NCBI GenBank assembly: GCA_900545585.1 | Contig: UQZR01000009.1 | Coordinates: forward strand, 1 to 64,000 | Length of the DNA: 64,000 nt | Direction: 5' to 3' | DNA from: an uncultured Eubacteriales bacterium | GTDB lineage: Bacteria; Bacillota; Clostridia; Oscillospirales; Oscillospiraceae | Part shown: positions 27,551 to 35,927 of the stretch, piece by piece | How the letters are laid out: each line of letters begins with the position of its first letter | How positions within the stretch are numbered: position 1 is the first letter of the stretch | Program-made: the position numbers and the translations under genes | Notes under the pieces: model-generated | What the model saw: only the letters and a program-made list of their open reading frames with translations | Told to the model about the DNA's origin: nothing | Database searches by the model: none

Positions 27551-29122
27551 ATGTCAGACATGTTTTGTTTCCAGTGCCAGCAAACTGCCGGCAACAAGGG
27601 CTGCGTCCGCACCGGCGTGTGCGGCAAGCAGCCCGCCACCGCCCATCTGCAGGATCAGCTCATCACCCAGCTCATCCGCCTTGCGGAGGCGGCGGAGCGC
27701 TGCGGGGAGCACACGCCGGAGGCGTCCCGCCTGCTGATAGACGGTCTGTTCACCACGCTGACCAACGTCAACTTCGATGACGACGCCATCCGCCGCTTCA
27801 CCGACCGCGTCACGGCGGAGCGCGACCGTCTGGGCGGCGGCGAGACGCCGGTGGTCGACCTGTGGAAGGGCGAGACGGACATCGTCTCTCTACGCTCCAC
27901 CCTGCTGTTCGGCATGAAGGGCATGGCCGCCTACGCCCATCACGCCCTGAACCTGGGCTGCGGGGATGCGGCGGTGACGGACTGGTTCTACAAGGGCCTG
28001 TGCGCCGTCAACGATCCGCACACCGTGGAGCAGTGGCTGGCCCTCATCATGGAGTTCGGCCAGGTGAACTTCCAGTGCATGGCTCTGCTGGACCGCGCCA
28101 ACACCGGTGCCTTCGGCGATCCCGTACCCACGCGGGTAAACACGGACATCAAAAAAGGCCCGTTCATCGTAGTCTCCGGCCACGATCTGGAGGATCTGCA
28201 CCAGCTTCTGGAGCAAACAAGGGGTAAAGGCATCAACATTTACACCCATTGTGAGATGCTGCCCGCCCACGGTTATCCCAAGTTGAAAGCCTACCCCCAC
28301 CTGGCGGGCAACTTCGGCACAGCGTGGCAGAGCCAGCAGACGGAGTTCGATGCCATTCCCGCCCCCGTGCTGTTCACCACCAACTGTCTGATGCCGCCGC
28401 GCCCCAGCTACGCCGACCGCGTCTACACCACCTCCGTGGTGGGTTACAACGGCCTGACCCACATCGCCGCCGATGAACACGGCCGCAAGGACTTCTCTCC
28501 TCTCATCCGGCAGGCGCTGGAGCTGGGCGGCTACGACCACGATCACAGCATGAGCGGCATCAATGGCGGCCACATGCTGACCACCGGCTTCGGCCACGCG
28601 GCGGTACTGTCCCACGCGGAGGCCATCATCGACGCCGTGAAAAGCGGCGCGGTGAAGCACATCTTTCTGGTGGGCGGCTGCGATGGCGCCCACCCCGGCC
28701 GCAACTACTACACCGAGTTCGTGAAACAGACGCCCATGGACTCGCTGGTGCTGACACTGGCCTGCGGCAAGTACCGCTTCAACGATCTGGATCTGGGCGA
28801 GATCGGCGGCCTGCCCCGCATCCTGGACATGGGCCAGTGCAACGACGCATACAGCGCTGTGACGGTGGCGCTGGCACTGGCGGACGCCTTCGGCTGCACC
28901 GTCAACGACCTGCCTCTGACGCTGGTACTGTCGTGGTACGAGCAGAAGGCGGTGTGCATCCTGCTGAGCCTGCTGGCGCTGGGAGTGAAGAACATGTACC
29001 TTGGCCCCACCCTGCCGGCCTTCCTGTCGGAATCGGTGGTAAACATTCTGGTGGACACCTACGGACTCCAGCCCATCACCGCGCCGGAGCAGGATCTGGA
29101 CGCCATCCTCCACCGCGGGTGA
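27551..29122 (+). CDS. hcp: Hydroxylamine reductase (hybrid cluster protein)
   Basis: Hcp carries a [4Fe-4S] and a hybrid Fe-S-O cluster and reduces hydroxylamine or nitric oxide in anaerobes. The 523-residue protein has the N-terminal cluster motif FCFQCQQTAGNKGC with further cysteines at residues 18 and 24 (C-x2-C-x8-C-x5-C). Hybrid-cluster ligands are in THCEMLPAHGYP, TTNCLMPP, GGCDGAHPGRNYY and LACGKYRFN. GGGAGG lies 7 bases before the ATG. It is a single gene ending in a strong terminator. It probably serves nitrosative stress defence. Confidence 0.96.
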   Translation: MSDMFCFQCQQTAGNKGCVRTGVCGKQPATAHLQDQLITQLIRLAEAAERCGEHTPEASRLLIDGLFTTLTNVNFDDDAIRRFTDRVTAERDRLGGGETPVVDLWKGETDIVSLRSTLLFGMKGMAAYAHHALNLGCGDAAVTDWFYKGLCAVNDPHTVEQWLALIMEFGQVNFQCMALLDRANTGAFGDPVPTRVNTDIKKGPFIVVSGHDLEDLHQLLEQTRGKGINIYTHCEMLPAHGYPKLKAYPHLAGNFGTAWQSQQTEFDAIPAPVLFTTNCLMPPRPSYADRVYTTSVVGYNGLTHIAADEHGRKDFSPLIRQALELGGYDHDHSMSGINGGHMLTTGFGHAAVLSHAEAIIDAVKSGAVKHIFLVGGCDGAHPGRNYYTEFVKQTPMDSLVLTLACGKYRFNDLDLGEIGGLPRILDMGQCNDAYSAVTVALALADAFGCTVNDLPLTLVLSWYEQKAVCILLSLLALGVKNMYLGPTLPAFLSESVVNILVDTYGLQPITAPEQDLDAILHRG

Positions 29123-29126
29123 GCGC

Positions 29127-29160
29127 AAAAAAAAGAGACGGCAGAGCCGTCTCTTTTTTT
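29127..29160. terminator. Bidirectional terminator between hcp and the MATE gene
   Basis: GAGACGGC-aga-GCCGTCTC is flanked by A-run and T-run. Confidence 0.85.
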
Positions 29161-29163
29161 GCT

Positions 29164-30630
29164 TTACATACGGGAGCTGTGGAGATACCCGTAGTTCATG
29201 CGCAGGATGTTCCGGATCAGCGGCACACACAGCACCGCGTCGGCGGCGATCCACGCCATGGGGTCCGCAGCGCACAGCGCGTAGAACGCCAGTGCGGGAG
29301 CCTGGGTACTGACAGCGCCTCCGGCCACGGCGGCGGGCAGCAGGGAGCACACCGCGATGCGGGCCAACAGCTCCGCCGCGCCCGCGCCCAGCACGAAGGG
29401 CGACTGTCCGATGCCCTGGGCGCAGTTGCGGAACAGGAAGATGCCGCCCAGAAACGGATACAGGGCAAAATCCACATACAGGAAGGAGTTGCCGAAGCGG
29501 ATGGTCTCCTCCGTCACCTTGTCGGCGCTGAGGAACACGTGGAGGTACAGCTGATCGATGGTCAGCAGCATGCCGATGCTCACGGCCAGAGCCATTATGA
29601 CGCCCATCAGTACCATGGCCTGCAGGGTACCCTTTTTGATACGGTCATACCGCCCCGCGCCCAGATTCTGGGCTGTGAAGCTGGTCATGGCCGTGCCCAG
29701 CGCGTTCATGGGCGTCATCACCAGACTGTTGAGCTTGTTGGCCGCGCCAAAGCCGTTCTGGGCGGCGTTGGACACCATGCGGCCATCCAGCATATCGAAC
29801 TGCACCACGCCGCCCTGCATGACGATGATGCCCACCGCCAGCACGGAAAACTGGAGTCCCAGCGGGATGCCGCGGCTCACGTGGCGGCGCACATCGTGCA
29901 TGGTGATGTGCCAGTCTTCCTTCTTCAGCCGGATGTTGGGATAGTGGGCAAAGGCGTAGCAGAAGCAGCCCACGGTGCTGATGAGCTGGGCGGACACGGT
30001 GGCCGCGGCGGCCCCTGCCACGCCCCAGTGGAACTTCAGGATAAACAGCAGGTCCAGCCCCACGTTCAGCACCGTGGAGAACAGCAGGAATATCAGCGGC
30101 GTCACAGAGTCGCCCATGCTCCGCAGGAACGAGCAGATAAAGTTGTAGAACATCTGAGCGCCGATGCCCACGAAGATGATGAAGCAGTAGGTATAGGCGG
30201 CGTGATAGACCTCGGGGTCCGCCGGCGTCACGTTGATCCACGCCAGCATGGGGTTCAGCAGCGCCAGAGCCAGCGCCGTCAGCACCACCGTCAGTACCGC
30301 CGACAGCACGATCTGGGTGGTCAGACTGCGGCGGACGCCCCGGTCGTCCTGCGCCCCCACGTGGCAGGATGTCACCACGCAGAAGCCCGCGCTGACGCCG
30401 AAGGCAAACTGCAAAAAGATGAACACCAGCGAGCTGGTGTCGTTGACACCCGCCACCTCCTGAGCCGTCAGGGTCTGTCCCACGATGGCCGCGTCGCTGA
30501 TGGTGTAGATCTGCTGGAGCAGATAGGACAGTATCACCGGCAGCGAGAACACCAGAATGGTTTTCCAGCACGTTCCCTGCGTCAGGTCCACCGGCTGGAA
30601 TAGCTGCATATGTGTCTTTTTTTCTGCCAT
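29164..30630 (-). CDS. MATE family efflux transporter
   Basis: The 488-residue membrane protein has about twelve hydrophobic segments in two repeats. Typical motifs include LPVILSYLLQQIYTISDAAIVGQ at the N-terminus and NGFGAANKLNSLVMTPMNALGTAMTSFTAQNLGAGRYDRIKKG in the middle loop. MATE proteins export cationic drugs or metabolites by Na+ or H+ antiport; the substrate cannot be inferred. AGGAGG is 7 bases before the ATG. Confidence 0.93.
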   Translation of the reverse strand: MAEKKTHMQLFQPVDLTQGTCWKTILVFSLPVILSYLLQQIYTISDAAIVGQTLTAQEVAGVNDTSSLVFIFLQFAFGVSAGFCVVTSCHVGAQDDRGVRRSLTTQIVLSAVLTVVLTALALALLNPMLAWINVTPADPEVYHAAYTYCFIIFVGIGAQMFYNFICSFLRSMGDSVTPLIFLLFSTVLNVGLDLLFILKFHWGVAGAAAATVSAQLISTVGCFCYAFAHYPNIRLKKEDWHITMHDVRRHVSRGIPLGLQFSVLAVGIIVMQGGVVQFDMLDGRMVSNAAQNGFGAANKLNSLVMTPMNALGTAMTSFTAQNLGAGRYDRIKKGTLQAMVLMGVIMALAVSIGMLLTIDQLYLHVFLSADKVTEETIRFGNSFLYVDFALYPFLGGIFLFRNCAQGIGQSPFVLGAGAAELLARIAVCSLLPAAVAGGAVSTQAPALAFYALCAADPMAWIAADAVLCVPLIRNILRMNYGYLHSSRM

Positions 30631-30739
30631 AAAATAGCCTCCTCGCGGTGTTTTCCTCCAAGACGGGTATCATATCTCCGAAATTGCCGAATGTCAATGG
30701 GCAGAATGTACGATACCTGCAAAACATTCCTCCGCCCGC

Positions 30740-30768
30740 TTGTGCGAAATTCGCCTTTGCGCTATAAT
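30740..30768 (+). promoter_or_regulatory. Promoter of the FecCD-ATPase operon
   Basis: TTGTGC (30740-30745) and TATAAT (30763-30768) are 17 bases apart, about 30 bases before the start codon. Confidence 0.65.
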
Positions 30769-30799
30769 ACACTATTATGACTTTCCGCAGGAGGCCCCC

Positions 30800-31858
30800 A
30801 TGGACGGCAGAACTTCCCAAACACACAAGAAAACCGCGGTGCTTATCCTTTTGGCCTGCGCCGTGGTGCTGGCCGCCTTCGGCTGCCTCATGGTCGGCTC
30901 CTCCGGCATGACGGTATCGGCGTGCCTTGATGCCCTGCTGGGCCGCACCGGCGGCACGGCGGCGCGGATCATCTGGGGCATCCGCATCCCCCGATTGCTG
31001 GCGGCGCTCATCGCCGGCGCGGGCCTGTCTGTGTCGGGCCTCCTCATGCAGACCTCGCTTGGCAACGCCATGGCCTCCCCCTCCACGCTGGGTGTGTCCC
31101 ACGCGGCGGTGTTCGGGGCCAATCTGTCCATCATTGCCTTTGCCGGCGGCTTTCTCAACACCGGCCATAACCCCGCCAACTTCGATGTGGGCGTCAACCC
31201 CTTCGCCGCGTCGCTGCTGGCGTTTCTGTTCGCCGCCGCCTCCATCCTGCTGATCTTAGGGCTGTGCCGCCTGCGGGCCTTCTCCCCCAACGTGGTGGTG
31301 CTGGCCGGCATCGCCCTTGGCTCTGTGTGGACGGCGGCCACCACCGTCCTGCAATTCTACGCCACGGATGTGGGTCTCTCTGCCGCAGTGATCTGGAGCT
31401 TCGGCGACCTGGGCCGCGCCACCTACCGCACGGACTGGATCATGCTGGTGGTGGTGACGGCGGGCACGGTGCTGTCCGCTCTGCTGTCCTGGCGCTATAA
31501 CGCCCTGCTCAGCGGCGGAGACGCCGCTTGCAGCATGGGCGTCAATGTACCTCTGCTGCGGTTCGTCTCACTGCTGACCGCCTCCTTGATGACGGCGGTG
31601 TGCGTGTCGTTTCTGGGTGTCATCGGCTTTGTGGGCATCATCTGTCCTCACAGCGTCAAGCGCCTGCTGGGGCAGGATCACCGCTGGTCTATCCCCGCCT
31701 CCGCCCTCAGCGGCAGCCTGCTCCTGTTGTTGTCGGACACCCTGTCCCGCAGTCTTGGCCGCGGCTCGGCCCTCCCGGTGGGGGCCATCACCTCCCTGCT
31801 GGGCGCCCCGTTCTTCCTGATCCTTCTCTTTTCCCGAAAGGAGGCGTCATCATGCTGA
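30800..31858 (+). CDS. Iron-type ABC transporter permease (FecCD family)
   Basis: The 352-residue protein has about nine to ten membrane segments and the FecCD/BtuC core IRIPRLLAALIAGAGLSVSGLLMQTSLGNAMASPSTLGVSHAAVFGANL, here quoted only as a region near residues 63-110. The cytoplasmic coupling region is GFVGIICPHSVKRLLGQDHRW. Such permeases import ferric siderophores, haem or cobalamin. ATG 30800 has GGAGG at 5 bases and was preferred to a start at 30740. It overlaps the ATPase gene by 7 bases. No binding-protein gene is adjacent. Confidence 0.9.
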   Translation: MDGRTSQTHKKTAVLILLACAVVLAAFGCLMVGSSGMTVSACLDALLGRTGGTAARIIWGIRIPRLLAALIAGAGLSVSGLLMQTSLGNAMASPSTLGVSHAAVFGANLSIIAFAGGFLNTGHNPANFDVGVNPFAASLLAFLFAAASILLILGLCRLRAFSPNVVVLAGIALGSVWTAATTVLQFYATDVGLSAAVIWSFGDLGRATYRTDWIMLVVVTAGTVLSALLSWRYNALLSGGDAACSMGVNVPLLRFVSLLTASLMTAVCVSFLGVIGFVGIICPHSVKRLLGQDHRWSIPASALSGSLLLLLSDTLSRSLGRGSALPVGAITSLLGAPFFLILLFSRKEASSC

Positions 31859-32616
31859 CCATTCAGGGACTCAGCTACCGCTACGGGCGGCGCGGCGCAC
31901 CGGTGCTCAACGGCGTGAACCTGACGCTGGCGCGCGGCGAGATCGGTATTCTGCTGGGCCGCAACGGCTCCGGCAAGACCACGCTTTTCAGGAACATTCT
32001 GGGTCTCTGCACCCCCGACTCCGGCTCCATCCGTCTGGACGGGCTGGAGATGACCTCCCTCTCTCCCCGCCGTCGGGCGCGGTACATCGCCTGCGTGCCT
32101 CAGGACATCTGCTTCGGTGCGCTGACGGTGTTCGACTCCGTGCTGCTGGGCCGGCTCTCCCGCTTCGGCCTTCAGGCCGGCGCCGCGGACCATGCGGCGG
32201 CATCGCAGGTACTGGAGGAGCTGGGTCTCTCCGCCCTCTCCGGCCGGAACGTGACGGAGCTCTCCGGCGGCGAGCGGCAGAAAGTAGCCATCGCCCGGGC
32301 GCTGGTGCAGGAGCCGCAGCTGCTGGTGCTGGACGAGCCCACCGGCAATCTGGACATTGCCAATGAGCAGCTGCTGATGCGCCTTGCCAAAAAAGCGGCT
32401 CAGGAGCGGCACATCGCCGTCCTGAGCTCGCTCCACGACCTGAATCAGGCCCTGTCTCTGGGGGACCGTTTTTTCTTTCTGAAGGACGGCGTCATCACCT
32501 GCACCGTCCCGCGGGATGGCGTAACGTCCGGCATCCTGCGGGACGCCCTGGGCGGCGACCTGCGTCTTGTGGAGGTAGAGGGCGAAAGGATCGTTCTCCA
32601 CGGCCGCGCCACCTGA
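31852..32616 (+). CDS. ABC transporter ATP-binding protein (iron/siderophore/cobalamin type)
   Basis: The 254-residue ATPase has Walker A LLGRNGSGKTTLF, the Q-loop VPQDICFGALTVFD, signature ELSGGERQKVAIARAL, Walker B LLVLDEPTGNLD and the switch His in SSLHDLNQAL. It resembles FepC/FhuC. AAGGAGG precedes the ATG, which lies inside the permease reading frame's end, so the two are translationally coupled. Confidence 0.92.
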   Translation: MLTIQGLSYRYGRRGAPVLNGVNLTLARGEIGILLGRNGSGKTTLFRNILGLCTPDSGSIRLDGLEMTSLSPRRRARYIACVPQDICFGALTVFDSVLLGRLSRFGLQAGAADHAAASQVLEELGLSALSGRNVTELSGGERQKVAIARALVQEPQLLVLDEPTGNLDIANEQLLMRLAKKAAQERHIAVLSSLHDLNQALSLGDRFFFLKDGVITCTVPRDGVTSGILRDALGGDLRLVEVEGERIVLHGRAT

Positions 32617-32619
32617 CGC

Positions 32620-33498
32620 TCATACCCTCCGCCACAGCATGCGGTTGTCCGCAAACTCCGCCGCCACGCGGCCCGTTTCCTGCAGCCATGTGAGATAGGA
32701 CCGCACCGTGCTGCCTATCAGCGCGTACTGCTGGAAGCTCATGGCCATGCCGTAATGGTCGAACAGCCCCTTCAGCAGCTCCTCGAATGTCACCGGCTGG
32801 GCGCACAGCGCCGTGATGCGCTCTCCCACCTCCAGCACCGCGTCCATATTGTACCGCGCCAGCGGCGCGATGTCCTCCGTCACCTCGGCGTGGGCCGGCA
32901 CAAAGGCACGGGCCGTCATGGCCGCCACCCGCTCCAGCGTCTCCAGATACGCGGTCACGTCGTAGATGTAGCCGATACGGTACTTCTCCAGCGTCTCGCG
33001 GCTGGACACGCAGTCCGCCAGATACACCACATCGTCCGCGGTGCGGAAGCCCACCATCTCCATGCAGTGGCCCGCCAGCGGCAGCAGCTCCATCCCCTGC
33101 GGCAGCACCTCCGCCGTCAGATAGGCCGCATCGCTGTCCTGCGCCATCAGGAACTTGTTCCGCAGCTCCCTGGGCGGACATCCGCCGTACAGCATGGACG
33201 GCTCCAGCACCGGATGACGTGTCACGGCGCACTCCGCCCCGGGCGCGTACACGCGGCAGCCCGTCTGGCTCTGGAGGTACCGGTTCCCGCCGATGTGATC
33301 GGCGTGAGAGTGGGTGTTGCAGATGGCCGTCAAATGCCAGCCGTTCTTGTCCAGGATCTGCCGGATCTTGCGGCCCGCGTCCTTGTCGCTGCCGCTGTCA
33401 ATGAGGCACACGTCCGTGTCGTTCAGCCGCACCAACCCCGCCTTGGCGGGACTCTGCACGTAATAGCTGCCGCCGGACACCTGTATCAGTTCGTACAT
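32620..33498 (-). CDS. MBL-fold metallo-hydrolase
   Basis: A 292-residue zinc hydrolase with HSHADHIGGNRYLQ, PLAGHCMEMVGF and LADCVSS metal-ligand motifs and the late FVPAHAEVT. ATG 33498 has AGGAGGG at 7 bases. It is converging with the ABC ATPase gene, with only 3 bases between the stops. It is a distant paralogue of 17035-17946: both end in a roughly 100-residue helical domain after the hydrolase core. The substrate is unknown. Confidence 0.85.
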   Translation of the reverse strand: MYELIQVSGGSYYVQSPAKAGLVRLNDTDVCLIDSGSDKDAGRKIRQILDKNGWHLTAICNTHSHADHIGGNRYLQSQTGCRVYAPGAECAVTRHPVLEPSMLYGGCPPRELRNKFLMAQDSDAAYLTAEVLPQGMELLPLAGHCMEMVGFRTADDVVYLADCVSSRETLEKYRIGYIYDVTAYLETLERVAAMTARAFVPAHAEVTEDIAPLARYNMDAVLEVGERITALCAQPVTFEELLKGLFDHYGMAMSFQQYALIGSTVRSYLTWLQETGRVAAEFADNRMLWRRV

Positions 33499-34030
33499 GG
33501 TCGTACCCTCCTGCCGCATTTTCCTACATTATAAGATATACCGCTCCGTCATGCAAGAAAAACCGCCGCGCCTAAGGCATGTGCCGATAAGACAGTAATC
33601 TGAGAAAACTACAAAATCGGCACCTGCCAAGCAGGATTGGACAACAAAACAGGCGACACTCAACGTCGGTTGGGTGCTGCCTGTTTTTGTACAGCTAAGG
33701 GTTGAAAATCGCCTATTTTCTGTTCTGTAAGGTAAGGCCAGTGAAAAGGGTGAAATAGTTATCGCCTCTGTGCGGTTCTTTTGTGAAACAGCGAATCACT
33801 GCATAGCGGATACCGTTCGCTGGGGAGTGCGTATATTTGCGGTCAAGCAAAATACCCCTCAAAACCGTAAAGTCAATAGATAGGTATTTCGATGCAGAGT
33901 ATGATTGACACTGTTAGAATCGAAAAATCAGATTTTAGCACAAAATAATATTGCTAAATGGCGATAACTTCCGTCGCGCCTATTGAAAATAGAATGATTG
34001 CTGTGCTATGCTGTGTGTACACACGAACGA
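33499..34030. other. Non-coding left end of the mobile element and its chromosome junction
   Basis: I see no gene here. Base composition becomes visibly AT-richer from about 33590. A terminal inverted repeat sits at 33582-33598. GTGCCGAT at 33581-33588 pairs with ATCGGCAC at 33616-33623. A further stem, ACAGGC-ACACTCAAC with GTTGGGTG-GCCTGT, spans about 33649-33687 and ends in TTTTTG, which looks like a terminator or attenuator. The rest has no clear structure. Confidence 0.55.
33582..33598 (+). repeat. Left terminal inverted repeat
   Basis: TGCCGATAAGACAGTAA matches the reverse complement of 42413-42429 at 16 of 17 positions. Confidence 0.8.
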
Positions 34031-34165
34031 GTGGGCACGTTTGACGATCTGATCTACAATGACCTGCTGACGTATGCCGTCATCGTTTTGAATGGCGATT
34101 CAAAGGCGCATCTCGAAGTGGTCACGGAATATCAGCCTTTAGATCAGGCTCAATTATTATCATGA
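34031..34165 (+). pseudogene. Short ORF or gene fragment, unrecognised
   Basis: A GTG-initiated frame of 44 codons encodes VGTFDDLIYNDLLTYAVIVL and then NGDSKAHLEVVTEYQPLDQ, ending at TGA 34163-34165. Its composition looks protein-like, yet there is no ribosome-binding site in front and it ends just before the next gene. It may be the 3' remnant of a gene truncated at the element end. I do not recognise the family. Confidence 0.3.
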
Positions 34166-34189
34166 AGCAGACGATTGGAGAGATACCAT

Positions 34190-34912
34190 ATGACGATCAA
34201 CTGTGTATGGGAGCATAACGGCAGAGACACCTTGCTTTATGCGGTGGATTTTGTAGGTGCATATACCCGCGGAGAAACATTGGAAGCCGCTGTCCGGAAA
34301 ATTCAAGCAGAAATATGCTCTTATCTCAAATGGTGCGGCAAAAAAGCAGTAACAAGCATGGATATCGCCATCATCGAAGAAAAGGTTTCCGAGCTTGCGA
34401 TCTGCGACGCGGACTCTGATGTGCTTTTTGAAAGTGAAAAAGCACCGCTGACAGCAGAAGAATATAAAAAGTTAAAGGCACTTGCGCTGAAATCAGCGCA
34501 GGATTTTCTTGCCTTGTATGATTCTGTTCCCGATAAGAATGCAACGGCTGCTCCCGAGCGCAAGACCTTTTACGGCAAAGTTCCGCGCTCAGCTGATGAA
34601 ATGTACGAGCATACAAAGAATGTGAATACATATTATTTTGCGGATATTGCTGTGGATGCCGATCATGACGGCAACATATACGAATGCCGCAAGCGGGGAT
34701 TTGAATCGCTTGAATCTAACCCTGATTTTCTGCAAAATACCGTCAGAAAAGGCAGCTATGGCGAGGATTGGTCACTGCGTAAAGTCCTGCGCCGTTTTAT
34801 CTGGCATGACCGCATTCACGCCAAGGCAATGTATCGAATGGCTACAAAAGTTTTTGGTGCGGAGAGCATTGAAAATCCGTTTTACTTTTTTGAGGAAGGA
34901 GTTTTAACATAA
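34190..34912 (+). CDS. Unrecognised protein with HicB-like N-terminus and DinB-like C-terminus
   Basis: The 240-residue product begins MTINCVWEHNGRDTLLYAVD and continues GAYTRGETLEAAVRKIQAEI, reminiscent of a HicB-like partial RNase H fold. The C-terminal half, with LRKVLRRFIWHDRIHAKAMYRMATKVFG, resembles a DinB-like four-helix protein with a possible metal-binding His pair. Both resemblances are weak. ATG 34190 has GGAGAG in front. The stop overlaps the NUDIX start by one base, so the two are co-translated. Codon use is AT-richer than the core genome. Confidence 0.55.
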   Translation: MTINCVWEHNGRDTLLYAVDFVGAYTRGETLEAAVRKIQAEICSYLKWCGKKAVTSMDIAIIEEKVSELAICDADSDVLFESEKAPLTAEEYKKLKALALKSAQDFLALYDSVPDKNATAAPERKTFYGKVPRSADEMYEHTKNVNTYYFADIAVDADHDGNIYECRKRGFESLESNPDFLQNTVRKGSYGEDWSLRKVLRRFIWHDRIHAKAMYRMATKVFGAESIENPFYFFEEGVLT

Positions 34913-35361
34913 TGGCAAGAACCGAAACGGTTGAATTTACAAATATGTGCATGATCTGTGATGGCAGCCGAGTTGTCGTGATCGACCGGAAAAAACGGGA
35001 CTGGCCGGGCATCACCTTCCCCGGAGGTCATATAGAGCCGGGAGAATCCTTTACGGATGCCGTGATTCGTGAGGTGCAGGAGGAAACTGGACTGCATATC
35101 CGTTCTCCCCAGCTCTGCGGTATCAAAGACTGGTGTGAAAATCAGTGCAGGTTTGTTGTGCTGCTTTATAAGTCAACTTGTTTTGATGGCGAATTACATT
35201 CCAGCTCCGAAGGTCGGGTTTGGTGGGAAGATATTGCCAATCTGCCTAATCTCAAGTTGTCTTTGGATATGTGTGATATGCTACGGGTTTTCAAAGAAGA
35301 AAATCTGAGCGAGTTCTTCTACTATCAAGAAAGCAGTGCATGGAAGTATGTCTTGAAATAG
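34912..35361 (+). CDS. NUDIX hydrolase (8-oxo-dGTP diphosphatase-like)
   Basis: The 149-residue protein has a complete NUDIX box GGHIEPGESFTDAVIREVQEETGL (residues about 43-66), including the REVQEE metal-binding glutamates. The N-terminal MCMICDGSRVVVIDRKKRDWPGITFPGG is typical of MutT-like proteins that cleanse oxidised nucleotides. It is element cargo, coupled to the preceding gene and followed after 15 bases by a PPase-like gene. Confidence 0.85.
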   Translation: MARTETVEFTNMCMICDGSRVVVIDRKKRDWPGITFPGGHIEPGESFTDAVIREVQEETGLHIRSPQLCGIKDWCENQCRFVVLLYKSTCFDGELHSSSEGRVWWEDIANLPNLKLSLDMCDMLRVFKEENLSEFFYYQESSAWKYVLK

Positions 35362-35376
35362 CAAAACGGTGAGGAT

Positions 35377-35733
35377 ATGAAATACGATCATGATTTTTGG
35401 AGTGCGATCGATACGCTTGTATCTTCTGGGAAAATTGTAATTGACAGGCCGAAAGGCAGCACGCATCCCCGGTTTCCGCATATCCGGTATGACGTGGATT
35501 ACGGCTATATTGAAAATACCACATCTATGGATGGCGATGGCATAGACGTTTGGAAAGGCTCTCTATCTTCTGTCAATGTCAATGCTATCATTTGCACCGT
35601 TGATCTGCTAAAAAGGGATTCCGAGATCAAGCTGCTAATCGGCTGTACGGAAGATGAAATGAAAACCGTCTGCGATTTCCATAATGATTCGGAGCTTATG
35701 AAAGGAATACTGATACGCAGAGAGGTAGAATAA
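35377..35733 (+). CDS. Inorganic pyrophosphatase-like protein
   Basis: The 118-residue protein contains IVIDRPKGSTHPRFPHIRYDVDYGYIENTTSMDGDGIDVWKG, here a region at residues 20-61, which keeps the Arg/Lys and DGDGID acidic motif of type I soluble pyrophosphatases. It is shorter than a full family I PPase (about 170 residues). Many clostridial proteins of this length are annotated PPase-like. With the NUDIX gene in front, a joint nucleotide-sanitising role is conceivable, but this is inference. Confidence 0.7.
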   Translation: MKYDHDFWSAIDTLVSSGKIVIDRPKGSTHPRFPHIRYDVDYGYIENTTSMDGDGIDVWKGSLSSVNVNAIICTVDLLKRDSEIKLLIGCTEDEMKTVCDFHNDSELMKGILIRREVE

Positions 35734-35927
35734 TGCCAGACAACAGGAACCGCAAACGACCGATACAGGTCAAATTTTTCGTAGATGAAAGAGAACTCGG
35801 CTTGATAAAGGCGAGGATGGCACAGCTTGGTATAGAGAATATGAGCGCCTATCTTCGCCAAGTGGCAATCGACGGATATGAGGAAAAGCCGGATTTTCCT
35901 GAACGCCGTGAGCCGAAAAATCCCTGA
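35733..35927 (+). CDS. MobC-like relaxosome protein, short or truncated
   Basis: The 64-residue product reads QVKFFVDERELGLIKARMAQLG and then NMSAYLRQVAIDGYEEKPDF, the ribbon-helix-helix N-terminal part of plasmid mobilisation protein MobC. Usual MobC proteins are about 110 residues, so the C-terminal part is missing. The start overlaps the previous stop. No relaxase gene follows. A hairpin-rich tract directly downstream may be the matching oriT. Confidence 0.6.
   Translation: MPDNRNRKRPIQVKFFVDERELGLIKARMAQLGIENMSAYLRQVAIDGYEEKPDFPERREPKNP

Noticed and set aside
33581..33623. GTGCCGAT/ATCGGCAC as an insertion-site duplication
   Set aside because: The two copies are inverted and 27 bases apart on one side of the element only, so they form a local hairpin, not a target duplication.
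34021..34165. Toxin-antitoxin pair with the following gene
   Set aside because: The 44-codon frame has no ribosome-binding site and no toxin or antitoxin motif; a truncated gene end explains it better.
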